Positions 10,694 through 19,058 of a stretch of 64,000 bases of DNA are shown piece after piece (the stretch's first letter is position 1; every line of letters starts with the position of its first letter). The DNA comes from Devosia sp. Root685 (GTDB taxonomy: Bacteria; Pseudomonadota; Alphaproteobacteria; Rhizobiales; Devosiaceae), in contig NZ_LMHK01000001.1 of NCBI RefSeq assembly GCF_001427875.1, positions 2,871-66,870 of the forward strand, read 5' to 3'. The position numbers and the translations under genes are program-made. Below the pieces are notes generated by a model. It did not search any database. It was not told the DNA's origin and saw only the letters and a program-made list of their open reading frames with translations.

Positions 10694-10731
10694 GGGGCCC
10701 GTCTTGAGCGATCGAGACGGGCCCCGGTTTT
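10694..10731 (+). terminator. Terminator after the PRC-barrel gene
   Basis: A perfect 11-base stem (GGGGCCCGTCT / AGACGGGCCCC) with a 10-base loop, followed by GGTTTT. A shorter hairpin ATGCCCG / CGGGCAT lies just before it at 10649-10673. Confidence 0.65.
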
Positions 10732-10883
10732 GCCGGTGACTTGCCGGAGTGCTTCCGTGCTTTGGCAATAGAGGGCGTCGCATACTGTTCTTGCATGTAT
10801 TGAGGTCCGGCGCGCATAATATCTGTGATTTGACAGGCGCGAAATTTCTTCTAGCGTGCCGGGCTTGCTTCCGGGGGACGCGG

Positions 10884-11852
10884 ATGACGGACTGGTTATT
10901 TTCGAGCGGACGGCATAGCCATGTCGCGGATTTCAAGGGACGGGAGCGCCTGAGCTTTCGCTATGGGGCGGCCAAGGCCTATCTGGAGGAGACGCTGGTC
11001 TTGCCGGGGCTGTGGCTCTATCGCAGCGAGGCGACGCCGGATTGTCGCTTCAATATTGAAGTGGAAAGCGGCGAGCCGGGCAAGGGTAGGCTCATTCTCG
11101 GCGCCATCCTCAACAGTCGCGGCGTTGCCAGCCTCGAGGGCTGTGCGGACGAGGCGTGGCGCGAGGACGGGCGGGCCTATGTGATGACGCCGGTCGAGCG
11201 GCGGGCGCGCTACGAAGTGGATGCGCATCGGGGATGGAAGGCCGTGGCGCTGCGGCTCGAGCCAGAAGCGCTCGATCTGGTGGGCGGGGATTCCAGCATG
11301 CCTCAGCTGCTGGCGGAGACGCTTGGCCGGGGCAAGGAAGACGTTCTGGGCATGGCGACATTGCCGGCCAAGCTGCGCATGGTGGCGCAGGAGCTGCTGC
11401 GGCCGGCCTTTCGCGGGCCGATGGACCGCATTTTCCGCCAGGCCAAGGCGCTGGAGTTTCTGGCTTATCAGTTCAGCGTTTTGGAACGCTCGCACCGGGA
11501 CGACGAAACCTTGCCGCCGCGCGATCTCGCCAAGGTGCGCATGGCGCATGACCGGTTGCTGTTCGATCTGCGGCAGCCGCCCGATCTCGAAGCGCTGGCC
11601 AAGGATGTGGGGCTTTCGCCCAAGAGGCTCAATCGGGGGTTTCGCCAGCTCTATGGCACGACAGTCTTTGCGTTTTTGCGCGATGCGCGGCTCGATGCGG
11701 CGCGCGATGCGCTCAATGAGGGGACGCCGTTGTCGCTCAAGCAATTGGCCTGGGAACTGGGCTATGCGCAGGTGAGCAACTTCGTCACCGCGTTCCGGCG
11801 GCGTTTCGGTGTGACGCCGGGGGCATGGAAGCGCGGCGACGAAGAGGTCTGA
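10884..11852 (+). CDS. AraC-family transcriptional regulator
   Basis: A 322-residue regulator. The C-terminal 100 residues hold two helix-turn-helix motifs: DLEALAKDVGLSPKRLNRGF and LSLKQLAWELGYAQVSNFV, then the family signature AFRRRFGVTPGAWKR. The N-terminal domain of about 200 residues is of unknown ligand specificity. The start at 10884 (MTDWLFSS) follows a GGGGGA at 10873-10878, whereas the frame upstream to 10749 has no ribosome site. A terminator follows, so it is monocistronic. The target is not evident; the autotransporter downstream is a candidate by position only. Confidence 0.85.
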   Translation: MTDWLFSSGRHSHVADFKGRERLSFRYGAAKAYLEETLVLPGLWLYRSEATPDCRFNIEVESGEPGKGRLILGAILNSRGVASLEGCADEAWREDGRAYVMTPVERRARYEVDAHRGWKAVALRLEPEALDLVGGDSSMPQLLAETLGRGKEDVLGMATLPAKLRMVAQELLRPAFRGPMDRIFRQAKALEFLAYQFSVLERSHRDDETLPPRDLAKVRMAHDRLLFDLRQPPDLEALAKDVGLSPKRLNRGFRQLYGTTVFAFLRDARLDAARDALNEGTPLSLKQLAWELGYAQVSNFVTAFRRRFGVTPGAWKRGDEEV

Positions 11853-11932
11853 GCCGTTATGTTTTGCGGCAATGTTTTTGTTCGCGAGGCGCTCGCGTTG
11901 AGCGCGTGAGACGAGTCCCCTAATTGGCAAAG

Positions 11933-11956
11933 CCGGTCCGCAAGGGCCGGTTTTTG
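11933..11956 (+). terminator. Rho-independent terminator after the AraC gene
   Basis: Stem CCGGTCC / GGGCCGG with a GCAA loop, followed by TTTTTGC. Because it sits inside a possible TTG-initiated extension of the next gene, it argues that the next gene starts later, at 11978. Confidence 0.75.
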
Positions 11957-11977
11957 CTTTTGTGCTGGAGGGACTGG

Positions 11978-14125
11978 ATGGCGCGGATGGTTTTTGGGGC
12001 GCGGACGCGGCGGCGCTTTGGTGGACGAACGCTGGGTCTTGGCCTGTTGCTAGGGACGACGGCATTGGTGCTGGCGCCGCGCGTCGAGGCGGCTGGCGAA
12101 GTCGCATTGCCGACCCATCCGGACTTTGGCCCCGTCTGGCGCATTCCGGCGCTGAGTGCAGATGGCACGATCTGGGCCGGCGATGTGGATACCGACGGCA
12201 AGATCATAGTCTATCGCCCGGAAGGCTATATCGACATGGGCGGGTTGGGGGGCGGTGCTTCCCACGTTTATGGAATGAACGGCGCGGGTACGGTCGTGGT
12301 CGGCGCTTCGCGCGGCGAAAATAACGACTACCGCGCGTTTCGCTGGACCGAAGCAGGGGGCATACAGAGCCTTGGGCTTTTGTTTCCCGGCGTTTCGGGC
12401 GCCCGCAGCTATGCGCATGACGTGTCCGGGGATGGCACTCGGGTGGTGGGTCTCCACACCCAACTGGGTATGAGCCGCGGCTTCGTATGGGTCGAGGGCG
12501 CGACGGGCGGAGAGGCCGGCAATCCGCAAATGTACCGGTTGGAGGGGCTCGATGATGCGGGGCGCTGGTCGGCCGCGGCGATTTCCGACGATGGCAGGTA
12601 TGCGGCCGGCTATAGCGACGGCAACGCGACCCTGGGGCTCGCGACGCGCTGGGACCTGACGCAGATCGGTGTCGATGGCACGAATAGCGTGCTCAACCTG
12701 GGTGCCCTGACCGGCATGGACGGAGGCAACTCCAGCGCGTCCGACATATCGGCTGATGGCAGGGTTGTCGTGGGTATGTCCGGCGGGTCGACTGGGTTCA
12801 ACAAGGCCTTCCGCTGGGTCGAAGGGTCGACGGGTGGCGCGGTCGATAATGTGCAGATGCATGAATTGGGTGCCCTGGGCGACGATCCGTTCAACCAGAG
12901 CGGCGCCAATGCGGTGTCGCGTGATGGGCAATATGTCGTGGGCTGGAGCGAGGCCAATCTGCCGCACCGGCTGGCCTTTCGGTGGTCTGAAGAAACCGGG
13001 ATGGAATCGGTACAGGGCTGGCTCGAACGTCACGGCGTGGCGGTAGGCGGTCTGGCATTGGCTGACGCCACGGCCATTTCGGACAACGGCCTGGTCATTG
13101 CGGGCATCATGGTGGACGATGAGGATGTGGAGCGCGCTTACATCGCCCGGGTGGCGCAGGAGCCAGGGCCCGGACCCAATCCGGGCACCGGGATCATGGA
13201 TGTCGCCGAGTACAATGCTACGCTTTATGGCGCGGCGGGGATTGCCAATGCGGGTGAATTCCTGACCTGGCTGCCGATGAACGGGGCGCATCACCGGCCG
13301 TTGATGCTGACGCCGAACTTGTCGGGCGATATGTGCGCCTGGGCGACGGGGGATTTTGCCCATTATGGGCAGAGCGGGGCTAATCTGGCGCTGGCCGAGG
13401 CGGGGGCTTGCGTCGATCTGGCGGGTGGCGCTGTGCGGCTTGGCGGCTCGGTTGGTACGACCGCCTCGTGGCAGGCCCTGTCGCTGGGCGGGGCGGCGAA
13501 TATGGTCGGGCAATATGTGCTCGGCGAAATGGACTGGCAGCCGGACGGAACGCCGCTGCTGCTGTCGGTCACCGGTATGTTGGGCGGGTGGCAGGCCAAG
13601 GTCGATCGGGCCTATTCCAATGGTGCGGCGACGGCGGTGTCGAACGGGCAGACCAATGCCATGGGCGGCGTGGTGCGCGTGCGGGCGGATTGGCTGGAAG
13701 CGGCTGCGATCGGCAATACCAGCTTTAACCCATGGGCTTCGGTGGCTTTCGGCGCGCTGTATGTCGATGGATATAGCGAAAGCGGCGGACCGTTTCCGGC
13801 GCGGTTTGCGGCACAGAACATCGGCCATACCGATATTCGCGTCGGCCTGACGGCGATCACCGAATTTTCGAAAGAGACCAAGTTGAGCACGACGCTGGAA
13901 TTGGCGCATCGCACTGGCACGGCGGCTTCGGCCGTGGGGCAGGTGGATGGGCTGTTCAGCTTCTCGCTCGGGGGCGGGACCTATGGGCAGACCTGGGGCC
14001 GGCTGGGGCTGGAGCTCGATCACCGGATCAATGACGCGGTGGCGCTATCGACATCGCTGCATCTGGCAACGAACGGGCGCGATCCGACCGTGGCGGTTTC
14101 GGCCGGTATCAAGGGAGCTTTCTGA
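11978..14125 (+). CDS. HAF-repeat autotransporter
   Basis: A 715-residue outer membrane/surface protein. A long Arg-rich signal region (to EAA, about residue 40) is followed by about 370 residues of HAF-type beta repeats. Each has an AFRW-like strand and a GDG/DDGRYVVG-like turn (AFRWTEAGGIQSLGLL, AFRWVEGSTGG, AFRWSEETGMES). A Pro/Gly linker (PGPGPNPGTG) leads to a C-terminal beta-barrel of about 280 residues ending in Phe (SAGIKGAF), as autotransporter barrels do. The ATG at 11978 has GGAGGG 5 bases upstream. A TTG start at 11924 would cross a terminator. Its stop overlaps the next ATG. The passenger function is unknown. Confidence 0.83.
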   Translation: MARMVFGARTRRRFGGRTLGLGLLLGTTALVLAPRVEAAGEVALPTHPDFGPVWRIPALSADGTIWAGDVDTDGKIIVYRPEGYIDMGGLGGGASHVYGMNGAGTVVVGASRGENNDYRAFRWTEAGGIQSLGLLFPGVSGARSYAHDVSGDGTRVVGLHTQLGMSRGFVWVEGATGGEAGNPQMYRLEGLDDAGRWSAAAISDDGRYAAGYSDGNATLGLATRWDLTQIGVDGTNSVLNLGALTGMDGGNSSASDISADGRVVVGMSGGSTGFNKAFRWVEGSTGGAVDNVQMHELGALGDDPFNQSGANAVSRDGQYVVGWSEANLPHRLAFRWSEETGMESVQGWLERHGVAVGGLALADATAISDNGLVIAGIMVDDEDVERAYIARVAQEPGPGPNPGTGIMDVAEYNATLYGAAGIANAGEFLTWLPMNGAHHRPLMLTPNLSGDMCAWATGDFAHYGQSGANLALAEAGACVDLAGGAVRLGGSVGTTASWQALSLGGAANMVGQYVLGEMDWQPDGTPLLLSVTGMLGGWQAKVDRAYSNGAATAVSNGQTNAMGGVVRVRADWLEAAAIGNTSFNPWASVAFGALYVDGYSESGGPFPARFAAQNIGHTDIRVGLTAITEFSKETKLSTTLELAHRTGTAASAVGQVDGLFSFSLGGGTYGQTWGRLGLELDHRINDAVALSTSLHLATNGRDPTVAVSAGIKGAF

Positions 14126-14598
14126 TGCGGTTTTTGCTCGTAGCGGCCAGTCTACTGCTCGCGACGCCGGTTGTGGCGCTGACGACGGAAGAGGCTGAGG
14201 CCGTGGTTGGTGTCGTCGAGAAATTGGCGGCCGAGACGGGCGAGGGCATGGTCGCCGACGCTGCGGAGATTTTCTTCGATTACGACTCGCTCGGCACCAA
14301 TCTGATCCCGGCGGCGGGGTTCGATCGGACGAGTTGGGTGGTCGCCTATGATGCGGTGGCCAGCGGCTATATGGCGACGATCCCGCAGGATCAGTTCGAT
14401 GCGATCTTTGCGGAGCCACTGGCGATGCTGGACGGTTCGGCGCTGCCGGATGATCAGAAAGCGATGATGCGTGAGCATGTGGAAGGTCTGATTGCCGAAG
14501 CACAGGCGGTGCGGGAACAGGGGGCGGTGCATGCCGAGGCGGTGCGGCCGCTGGAAGGCCGGCTTCATGCGCTGTTTTTCGGAGAATTCGGAGAGTAG
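14125..14598 (+). CDS. Small secreted protein coupled to the autotransporter
   Basis: A 157-residue product with a signal peptide (MRFLLVAASLLLATPVVALT), giving a mature protein of about 138 residues that is acidic and helical. No known domain is recognised. The ATG shares one base with the autotransporter stop (TGATG), so the two are translated together. It may act in the periplasm with the autotransporter, for example as a chaperone or partner, but that is inference from position. A strong bidirectional terminator follows. Confidence 0.75.
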   Translation: MRFLLVAASLLLATPVVALTTEEAEAVVGVVEKLAAETGEGMVADAAEIFFDYDSLGTNLIPAAGFDRTSWVVAYDAVASGYMATIPQDQFDAIFAEPLAMLDGSALPDDQKAMMREHVEGLIAEAQAVREQGAVHAEAVRPLEGRLHALFFGEFGE

Positions 14599-14614
14599 CT
14601 GATTTTCTGGATAT

Positions 14615-14650
14615 GGGCCGCCACGCAGAAAACTGCGGGCGGCCCTTTTT
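14615..14650. terminator. Terminator between convergent genes
   Basis: A long GC stem, GGGCCGCC-CGCAG / CTGCG-GCGGCCC, with an AAAA loop followed by TTTTTG on the plus strand. It lies between the convergent genes at 14125-14598 and 14652-15053. Confidence 0.85.
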
Positions 14651-14651
14651 G

Positions 14652-15053
14652 TTATTCGGCGGCGTGCATGCGGGCCGTGGCCGAATGGGCGGGCATGAAG
14701 AAGACATAGGCGGCGATCAGCACGCCGGCGGCGGTGAGCAGCGAGCCAATGGCGACCAGCGGCTCCATGCCGGTATTGCCCTTGAGCAGCAGATAGAGCG
14801 AGACGCTCATGAGCGCGACGCCGGCCGTGTAGACCCAGAAGTGAACACGCGGCAGCAGACCTTCGGCTTTGGCAGGATTGAGCGCGTAATAGCCGCCGAA
14901 AATGGCGGACGTGACCCAGCCGAGCAGATTGATATGGGCGTGGGCGCCGATGACGTCGTGGTTCTGGCTGATCGACATGGCAAGGCCGAGGCCGATGCCG
15001 ACGAGCAGAAAGACTATTCCGGCACGAAAGAACAGATGCGAGATTTTGGGCAT
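14652..15053 (-). CDS. Small heme-copper-oxidase subunit I-like membrane protein
   Basis: A 133-residue protein with four hydrophobic segments. The motif GAHAHINLLGWVTSAIFGGYY resembles the His-containing segment of cbb3/NO-reductase type subunit I proteins, but the rest of a 12-helix oxidase is absent. It is therefore a short stand-alone relative whose role is unclear. The start at 15053 has GGGGGAG 6-12 bases upstream, whereas the longer frame to 15161 has none. It is probably an independent gene, not a broken oxidase, since start, RBS and stop are all intact. Confidence 0.72.
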   Translation of the reverse strand: MPKISHLFFRAGIVFLLVGIGLGLAMSISQNHDVIGAHAHINLLGWVTSAIFGGYYALNPAKAEGLLPRVHFWVYTAGVALMSVSLYLLLKGNTGMEPLVAIGSLLTAAGVLIAAYVFFMPAHSATARMHAAE

Positions 15054-15326
15054 GGTTTTTCTCCCCCGAAAGGCCAGCGGAACAAGGCTCCTCAACCTCC
15101 GCGGGCTGCAGGCAATTGTAGCGCTTTCGTTACCCGTTTGCCAGCGGCGTGCTGTGGTCAAGCGGGGTTGCCGGCGACCTTGGCCGCGGCTCAGCGGGCG
15201 CTTGGTGCGCGGCTAACCTTACCGACCTTGCCCAGAGTTCATCCGGTCGCAATCTCGTGAAGAGTTTCCCGCCGCTAGGGTGGTGTCGTTCCGGTTCTGC
15301 CGGTTTCCCATGCAAGGAAAAACACT

Positions 15327-15926
15327 ATGACCTCCACCTCGATCAAAGCCCTCGTGGCCGTTGTCGCGACCGCAATCGGCTTGAGCGCCGTAGCGCCCGC
15401 CATGGCCCAACCGGCGCCGCAGGCACCAGATGCCGCCGTTACCCATGAGAATGGCGGGCCGGGTAATCAGGCCTTCCGTCCTCAGGGCGGGCCGCGTCAG
15501 CCGGGCGGCGGCGCCGGTTTCTTCGATTTCTCGCGTGGTGGCGAGGGGATCGAGATTGCGCTGGTGCGCCTCAGCCATCGTCTGGACCTGACGACGGAAC
15601 AGCAGGCGCTATTCGATACGCTCAAGACCTCGGCCCTGGCTGCGGCGGAGGATTTCGCAACGGCGACGGAGGGTTTGCGCCCGGCAAAGCCGGCTGAAGG
15701 CGAAGCGCCGGCTGCGCCTGATGTTGCGGCGCGTCTCGAAACCCGGATTGCGGTCGAGAAGGCGCATGTCGCCGCGCTTGAGGCGGTGCAGCCGTCTGTC
15801 GCGGCGTTCTTTGGGAGCCTGACGGATGAGCAGAAGGCGGAGCTGATGCCGGTTCGGGGTGAGCATGGCCCGCGTGGTCAGCATGGCGGGCAGGGGCCGC
15901 GCGGCTTTGGCGGTAACCACCGCTAA
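15327..15926 (+). CDS. Spy/CpxP-like LTXXQ-motif periplasmic protein
   Basis: A 199-residue product with a signal peptide ending AMAQ at about residue 28. The mature chain carries two LTXXQ-like motifs, LDLTTEQQ and SLTDEQKAEL, the signature of Spy/CpxP periplasmic chaperone-like proteins. Gly/Pro/His/Arg-rich segments lie at both ends (HGPRGQHGGQGPRGFGGNHR at the C-terminus), which could bind metal or be disordered. It is transcribed alone. A perfect terminator follows. Confidence 0.82.
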   Translation: MTSTSIKALVAVVATAIGLSAVAPAMAQPAPQAPDAAVTHENGGPGNQAFRPQGGPRQPGGGAGFFDFSRGGEGIEIALVRLSHRLDLTTEQQALFDTLKTSALAAAEDFATATEGLRPAKPAEGEAPAAPDVAARLETRIAVEKAHVAALEAVQPSVAAFFGSLTDEQKAELMPVRGEHGPRGQHGGQGPRGFGGNHR

Positions 15927-15955
15927 TTCATGGGCTCTCAACGGCCCTGAACTGA

Positions 15956-15977
15956 AATCGCCCCACCGGGGCGATTT
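15956..15977 (+). terminator. Terminator after the LTXXQ protein gene
   Basis: AATCGCCCC / GGGGCGATT with a three-base loop, followed by TT. The perfect stem suggests it works in this direction. Confidence 0.8.
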
Positions 15978-16049
15978 TGCCGTTAGCCGGCTTGAAGGGT
16001 TGCTTTTGTTGGCCGCTCCACTACCAATCGGTCAACTTGTGACGGACCG

Positions 16050-17273
16050 ATGATGACCAATCTGCCTTTGGACCCGGCGCGTATTCGCGCACTTTTTCCC
16101 GCCTTTGCCGAACCCAGCCTTGAGGGGCAGGCGTTTTTCGAAAATGCCGGCGGGTCCTATACCGCCAAGGCGGTGCTCGATCGGCTGGAGCATTATTATC
16201 GTGCGACCAAGGTGCAGCCCTATGGGGTCTATCCGGCTTCGATCGAAGCCGGCGAGGCGATGAACCTTGCCTATGAGCGGATTGCGGCGGCGCTCAATGT
16301 TTCGCCGGACTGGATCCATTTCGGGCCTTCGTCCTCGGCCAATAGCTATGTGCTGGGCAATGCCTTTGGCGGCTGGCTGAAGCCGGGCGATGCGATTGTG
16401 GTGACCAATCAGGACCATGAGGCGAATTCCGGTTCGTGGCGGCGGCTGGCGCAGCGGGGCATCGAGGTTCGCGAATGGAGCGTCGATGGGCAGAGCGGGC
16501 GGCTGGCGCTGGCGGCGTTGGATGCGGTGCTCGACGACAAGGTTAAGCTGGTGGCCGCGCCGCATTGTTCCAATGTGGTGGGCGAGATCAACCCGGTGGC
16601 CGAGATCGCCAAGCGCGCGCATGCCGTGGGTGCGGTGCTGGCGGTGGACGGCGTCAGTTATGCGCCGCATGGGCTGCCGGACCTGGCCGAGCTTGGGGCG
16701 GATATCTATCTGTTTTCGGCCTACAAGACCTATGGTCCGCATCAGGGGGTGATGGCGGTGCGGCCGGAACTGGCGATGCAATTGCCGAACCAGGGGCACT
16801 TTTTCAACGATGCCAAGCCGCGCTACCGGCTGACGCCGGCGGGGCCGGACCATGCGCAGATCGCGGCTTCGGCCGGGATTGCGGATTATCTGGAGCAGGT
16901 GGCCGAGATTGCCGGGGGCGAGGGCAATCCGTTCCGGCGGGCGCATAAGGCGATGCGGGCGCAGGAGATCGCGCTGGCGCGGCCACTGCTCGACTATCTC
17001 AATGGGCGCAACGATGTGAACCTGGTGGGGCCGGGCGATGCGGACCTGCGGGCGCCGACGATTGCGCTGCGGCACCGCGAGCCGGGGGTGGAGGTCGCGA
17101 AGCGGCTGGCGAAGCACGGGATTATGGCGTCGGGCGGGAATTTTTATGCCTGGCGGCTGATGGAGGCGCTGGGGATCGATCCGCAGCATGGCGTGTTGCG
17201 GCTGTCCTTCGTGCATTACACGAGCCCGGAGGAAATCCAGAGTCTCATCAAGGCTTTGGACGCGGAATTGTAG
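16050..17273 (+). CDS. Class V aminotransferase (cysteine desulfurase-like)
   Basis: A 407-residue PLP enzyme of the NifS/isopenicillin-N-epimerase type. Visible marks are FFENAGGSYTAKAV near the start, the aldimine-stacking region NQDHEANSGSW, the cofactor Asp in AVDGVSYAPHG, and the Schiff-base Lys in FSAYKTYGPHQGVM. The C-terminal domain has SGGNFYAWRLMEALG. The family includes desulfurases and selenocysteine lyases, and the exact substrate cannot be read here. The start is ATG 16050 or the adjacent 16053. Confidence 0.82.
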   Translation: MMTNLPLDPARIRALFPAFAEPSLEGQAFFENAGGSYTAKAVLDRLEHYYRATKVQPYGVYPASIEAGEAMNLAYERIAAALNVSPDWIHFGPSSSANSYVLGNAFGGWLKPGDAIVVTNQDHEANSGSWRRLAQRGIEVREWSVDGQSGRLALAALDAVLDDKVKLVAAPHCSNVVGEINPVAEIAKRAHAVGAVLAVDGVSYAPHGLPDLAELGADIYLFSAYKTYGPHQGVMAVRPELAMQLPNQGHFFNDAKPRYRLTPAGPDHAQIAASAGIADYLEQVAEIAGGEGNPFRRAHKAMRAQEIALARPLLDYLNGRNDVNLVGPGDADLRAPTIALRHREPGVEVAKRLAKHGIMASGGNFYAWRLMEALGIDPQHGVLRLSFVHYTSPEEIQSLIKALDAEL

Positions 17274-17314
17274 AGAGAGATTCCGTTCTGCGCTGATCCG
17301 TTCACACCCTCGCG

Positions 17315-17385
17315 TGTCACCCCGGCGAAGGCCGGGGCCCATCTCGAGATCTCAGGATGGGCCCCGGGTCAGGCCCGGGGTGACA
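17315..17385. repeat. 70-bp palindromic repeat, copy 1
   Basis: A large palindrome whose arms read TGTCACCCCGGCGAAGGCC and GGGTCAGGCCCGGGGTGACA around a centre CATCTCGAGATCTCAGGATG. The same element occurs at 21855-21894 (half), 25709-25779, 44811-44880 and 54015-54085. Confidence 0.85.
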
Positions 17386-17465
17386 GCCGGTGGTTGAGAT
17401 GGCGATTGCCTAGCTCGAAAAAACGCCGCTGGGCGCTACGCAAACGAGATAACGAGAAACAAAAA

Positions 17466-18371
17466 ATGTCGCGTCCTGTTGCTGCTTTGCTTTTGCTGCT
17501 TTGCACCATGTTTTGGGGTTTTGCCTTTGTGGCGCAGAAGTCGGCTATGGGGTCGATCGGGCCGCTGAGTTTTGCGGGGGTGCGCTACATTATCGGCGGG
17601 CTGCTGGTGCTGCCCTTGGCGCTGCGCGAATGGAATCGGCGGAAGGTGGAGTTGTCGCGCGCGCAGTGGTTGCTGGTGGGCGTCTTGTGCTTCGTGTTTT
17701 TCATGGGGTCTTGGTTGCAGCAGGCGGGGCTGGCGACGACGACGGCGACCAATGGCGGGTTTCTGACCGGGCTCTATGTTTTCTTCGTGCCGTTGATTGG
17801 CTATTTCGCCTTTCGCGTGCGGCCGCATCCGATTGTCTATGTCGGCGTGCCGCTGGCGCTGGTGGGGATTTACTTCCTCAACGGCGGGGGTATTTCGAGT
17901 TTTAATGGTGGCGACTGGCTGATCGTCGGGAGCGCGGTTTTCTGGGCCATGCATGTGCTGACGCTGGGGCATCTGGCCAAGGAGACGGGGCTGCCGATTT
18001 TCGTTTCGGCAGTCAGTTTCCTTGTGGCGGGGGTGGTTGCTTTGGCCATCGCGCTGCCGGTCGAGGCGCCGACGATTGCGCAAATCTCGGATGTTTGGGT
18101 GCAGTTGGCCTATGCGGCGGTGCTATCGACGGCGGTGGGGTTCACGCTGCAGGCCGTGGGGCAGCAATATGTGCCGCCGGCCAATGCAGCGATCATCCTG
18201 TCGGCGGAGAGCCTCTTTGCAGCGCTGGGCGGGGCGGTGGTGCTGGGGGACCGGTTGCCGGTGGTGGGCTACGCTGGGGCGGCGCTGCTGTTCGTGGCTA
18301 TCGTCATGGTTGAGGCGGTGCCGGCGCTGTTGCAGCGCCGGAGGCTGCCTGAAGTCAGAGCGACGAACTGA
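17466..18371 (+). CDS. EamA/DMT-family transporter
   Basis: A 301-residue inner membrane protein with about ten hydrophobic helices in two EamA halves. The first opens LLLLLCTMFWGFAFVAQKSA, a typical start for drug/metabolite exporters. The second half starts near GGDWLIVGSAVFWAMHVL. The substrate is unknown. The ATG at 17466 is chosen because the earlier in-frame sequence is charged and lies in the repeat-bearing intergenic region. It is convergent with the DUF2147 gene with no spacing. Confidence 0.85.
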   Translation: MSRPVAALLLLLCTMFWGFAFVAQKSAMGSIGPLSFAGVRYIIGGLLVLPLALREWNRRKVELSRAQWLLVGVLCFVFFMGSWLQQAGLATTTATNGGFLTGLYVFFVPLIGYFAFRVRPHPIVYVGVPLALVGIYFLNGGGISSFNGGDWLIVGSAVFWAMHVLTLGHLAKETGLPIFVSAVSFLVAGVVALAIALPVEAPTIAQISDVWVQLAYAAVLSTAVGFTLQAVGQQYVPPANAAIILSAESLFAALGGAVVLGDRLPVVGYAGAALLFVAIVMVEAVPALLQRRRLPEVRATN

Positions 18372-18755
18372 TTATTCGGTGTAGCGGTACATTTCGTAGG
18401 TTTTGCAGATAACGAGCACGGCGCAGCCGTGCAGCGTCATGTGGTTCTCGCTGCGCTGGGTTAGCGTGCCCGACAGGTTGTAGCCAAATAGCTTTATGTC
18501 GCCCTTCCAGCGGTTTGGACCGGACTGGTTCATGTGATCGGCCATGGGCCGGTTGAGATAGGGCTTGTACTGCTCGTTGTAATCCACATCGCTGAGCCAG
18601 GTGAGCAGCCCGCAGAGCTGGGTGCCGTCGCCGCACATTTCGAGCTGGAAGCGCGTATCCTTGCCTTCCAGTTCCCAGGTGCCCACCGGCGAGGCGAGGG
18701 CAGGGGTGGCGACCAGGGCAGCGAAGGCAATGACGAGGTTGCGGGCAAAATGCAT
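18372..18755 (-). CDS. DUF2147-like secreted protein
   Basis: A 127-residue product with a signal peptide (MHFARNLVIAFAALVATPALA). The mature part begins SPVGTWELEGKDTRFQLEMC and continues with CGLLTWLSD and GYNLSGTL. This pattern matches DUF2147 (a small lipocalin-like beta-barrel). Four Cys residues may form periplasmic disulphides. Role unknown. The stop abuts the stop of the EamA transporter. Confidence 0.75.
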   Translation of the reverse strand: MHFARNLVIAFAALVATPALASPVGTWELEGKDTRFQLEMCGDGTQLCGLLTWLSDVDYNEQYKPYLNRPMADHMNQSGPNRWKGDIKLFGYNLSGTLTQRSENHMTLHGCAVLVICKTYEMYRYTE

Positions 18756-18837
18756 TGGCTGAAACTCTCTACTCGGTCATTGAAGGATGGCTCTGCGAGC
18801 CTGAATGCTGGCTGAACGGCCTTCATCCCTCCGTCAT

Positions 18838-18984
18838 GTAAGGCGCCTAGGCTCAAAATGCTCCGGGGCAGCCCATGCATGCCGGATGCGCCGTTCGCAC
18901 CGCCCCCCAGGCTCGCGAACGTATTCCCCGAGGCCGTTCGGTCTCTACTTGTAGGCCTTGGCCGCCTCCGGGCGGCCCTTTTTT
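18838..18984 (+). ncRNA. Candidate structured small RNA upstream of tdk
   Basis: The stretch between the DUF2147 gene and tdk ends in a strong terminator (GGCCGCC / GGCGGCC then CTTTTTT at 18960-18984) lying only 75 bases before tdk. Inside are competing stems, for example CGAACG / CGTTCG around 18917-18942. A weak promoter (CTGAAC, 17 bases, CATGTA) lies upstream near 18813-18841. The most likely reading is an independent small RNA, or a tdk leader that terminates early. The 5' end is a guess. Identity is unknown; 6S RNA was considered but not shown. Confidence 0.45.
18960..18984 (+). terminator. Terminator 75 bp before tdk
   Basis: GGCCGCC / GGCGGCC stem with a TCCG loop, followed by CTTTTTTG. 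It is oriented with tdk. Confidence 0.8.
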
Positions 18985-19058
18985 GTGGACCGTCCATAAA
19001 AATCCTCGCCGTGAGACGCCGGCTGCGCGAGAAAGGGCCGCAGCTTTCGGGGCGGACC

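Noticed and set aside
11924..11977. TTG start extending the autotransporter upstream
   Set aside because: It would encode across a rho-independent terminator; ATG 11978 has a GGAGGG site.
10896..12107. 403-codon minus-strand frame opposite the AraC gene
   Set aside because: The plus strand encodes a complete AraC protein; the antisense frame also crosses a terminator.
12050..14023. 657-codon minus-strand frame opposite the autotransporter
   Set aside because: Arg/His/Pro-rich composition typical of antisense frames; the plus strand has signal peptide, HAF repeats and barrel.
16032..17342. 436-codon minus-strand frame opposite the class V aminotransferase
   Set aside because: Composition and lack of motifs mark it as a shadow of the PLP enzyme gene.
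18858..19058. 67-codon N-terminal extension of tdk
   Set aside because: It reads through a strong terminator, and TK normally starts at the MAKLYFSYAAMNAGKS region.
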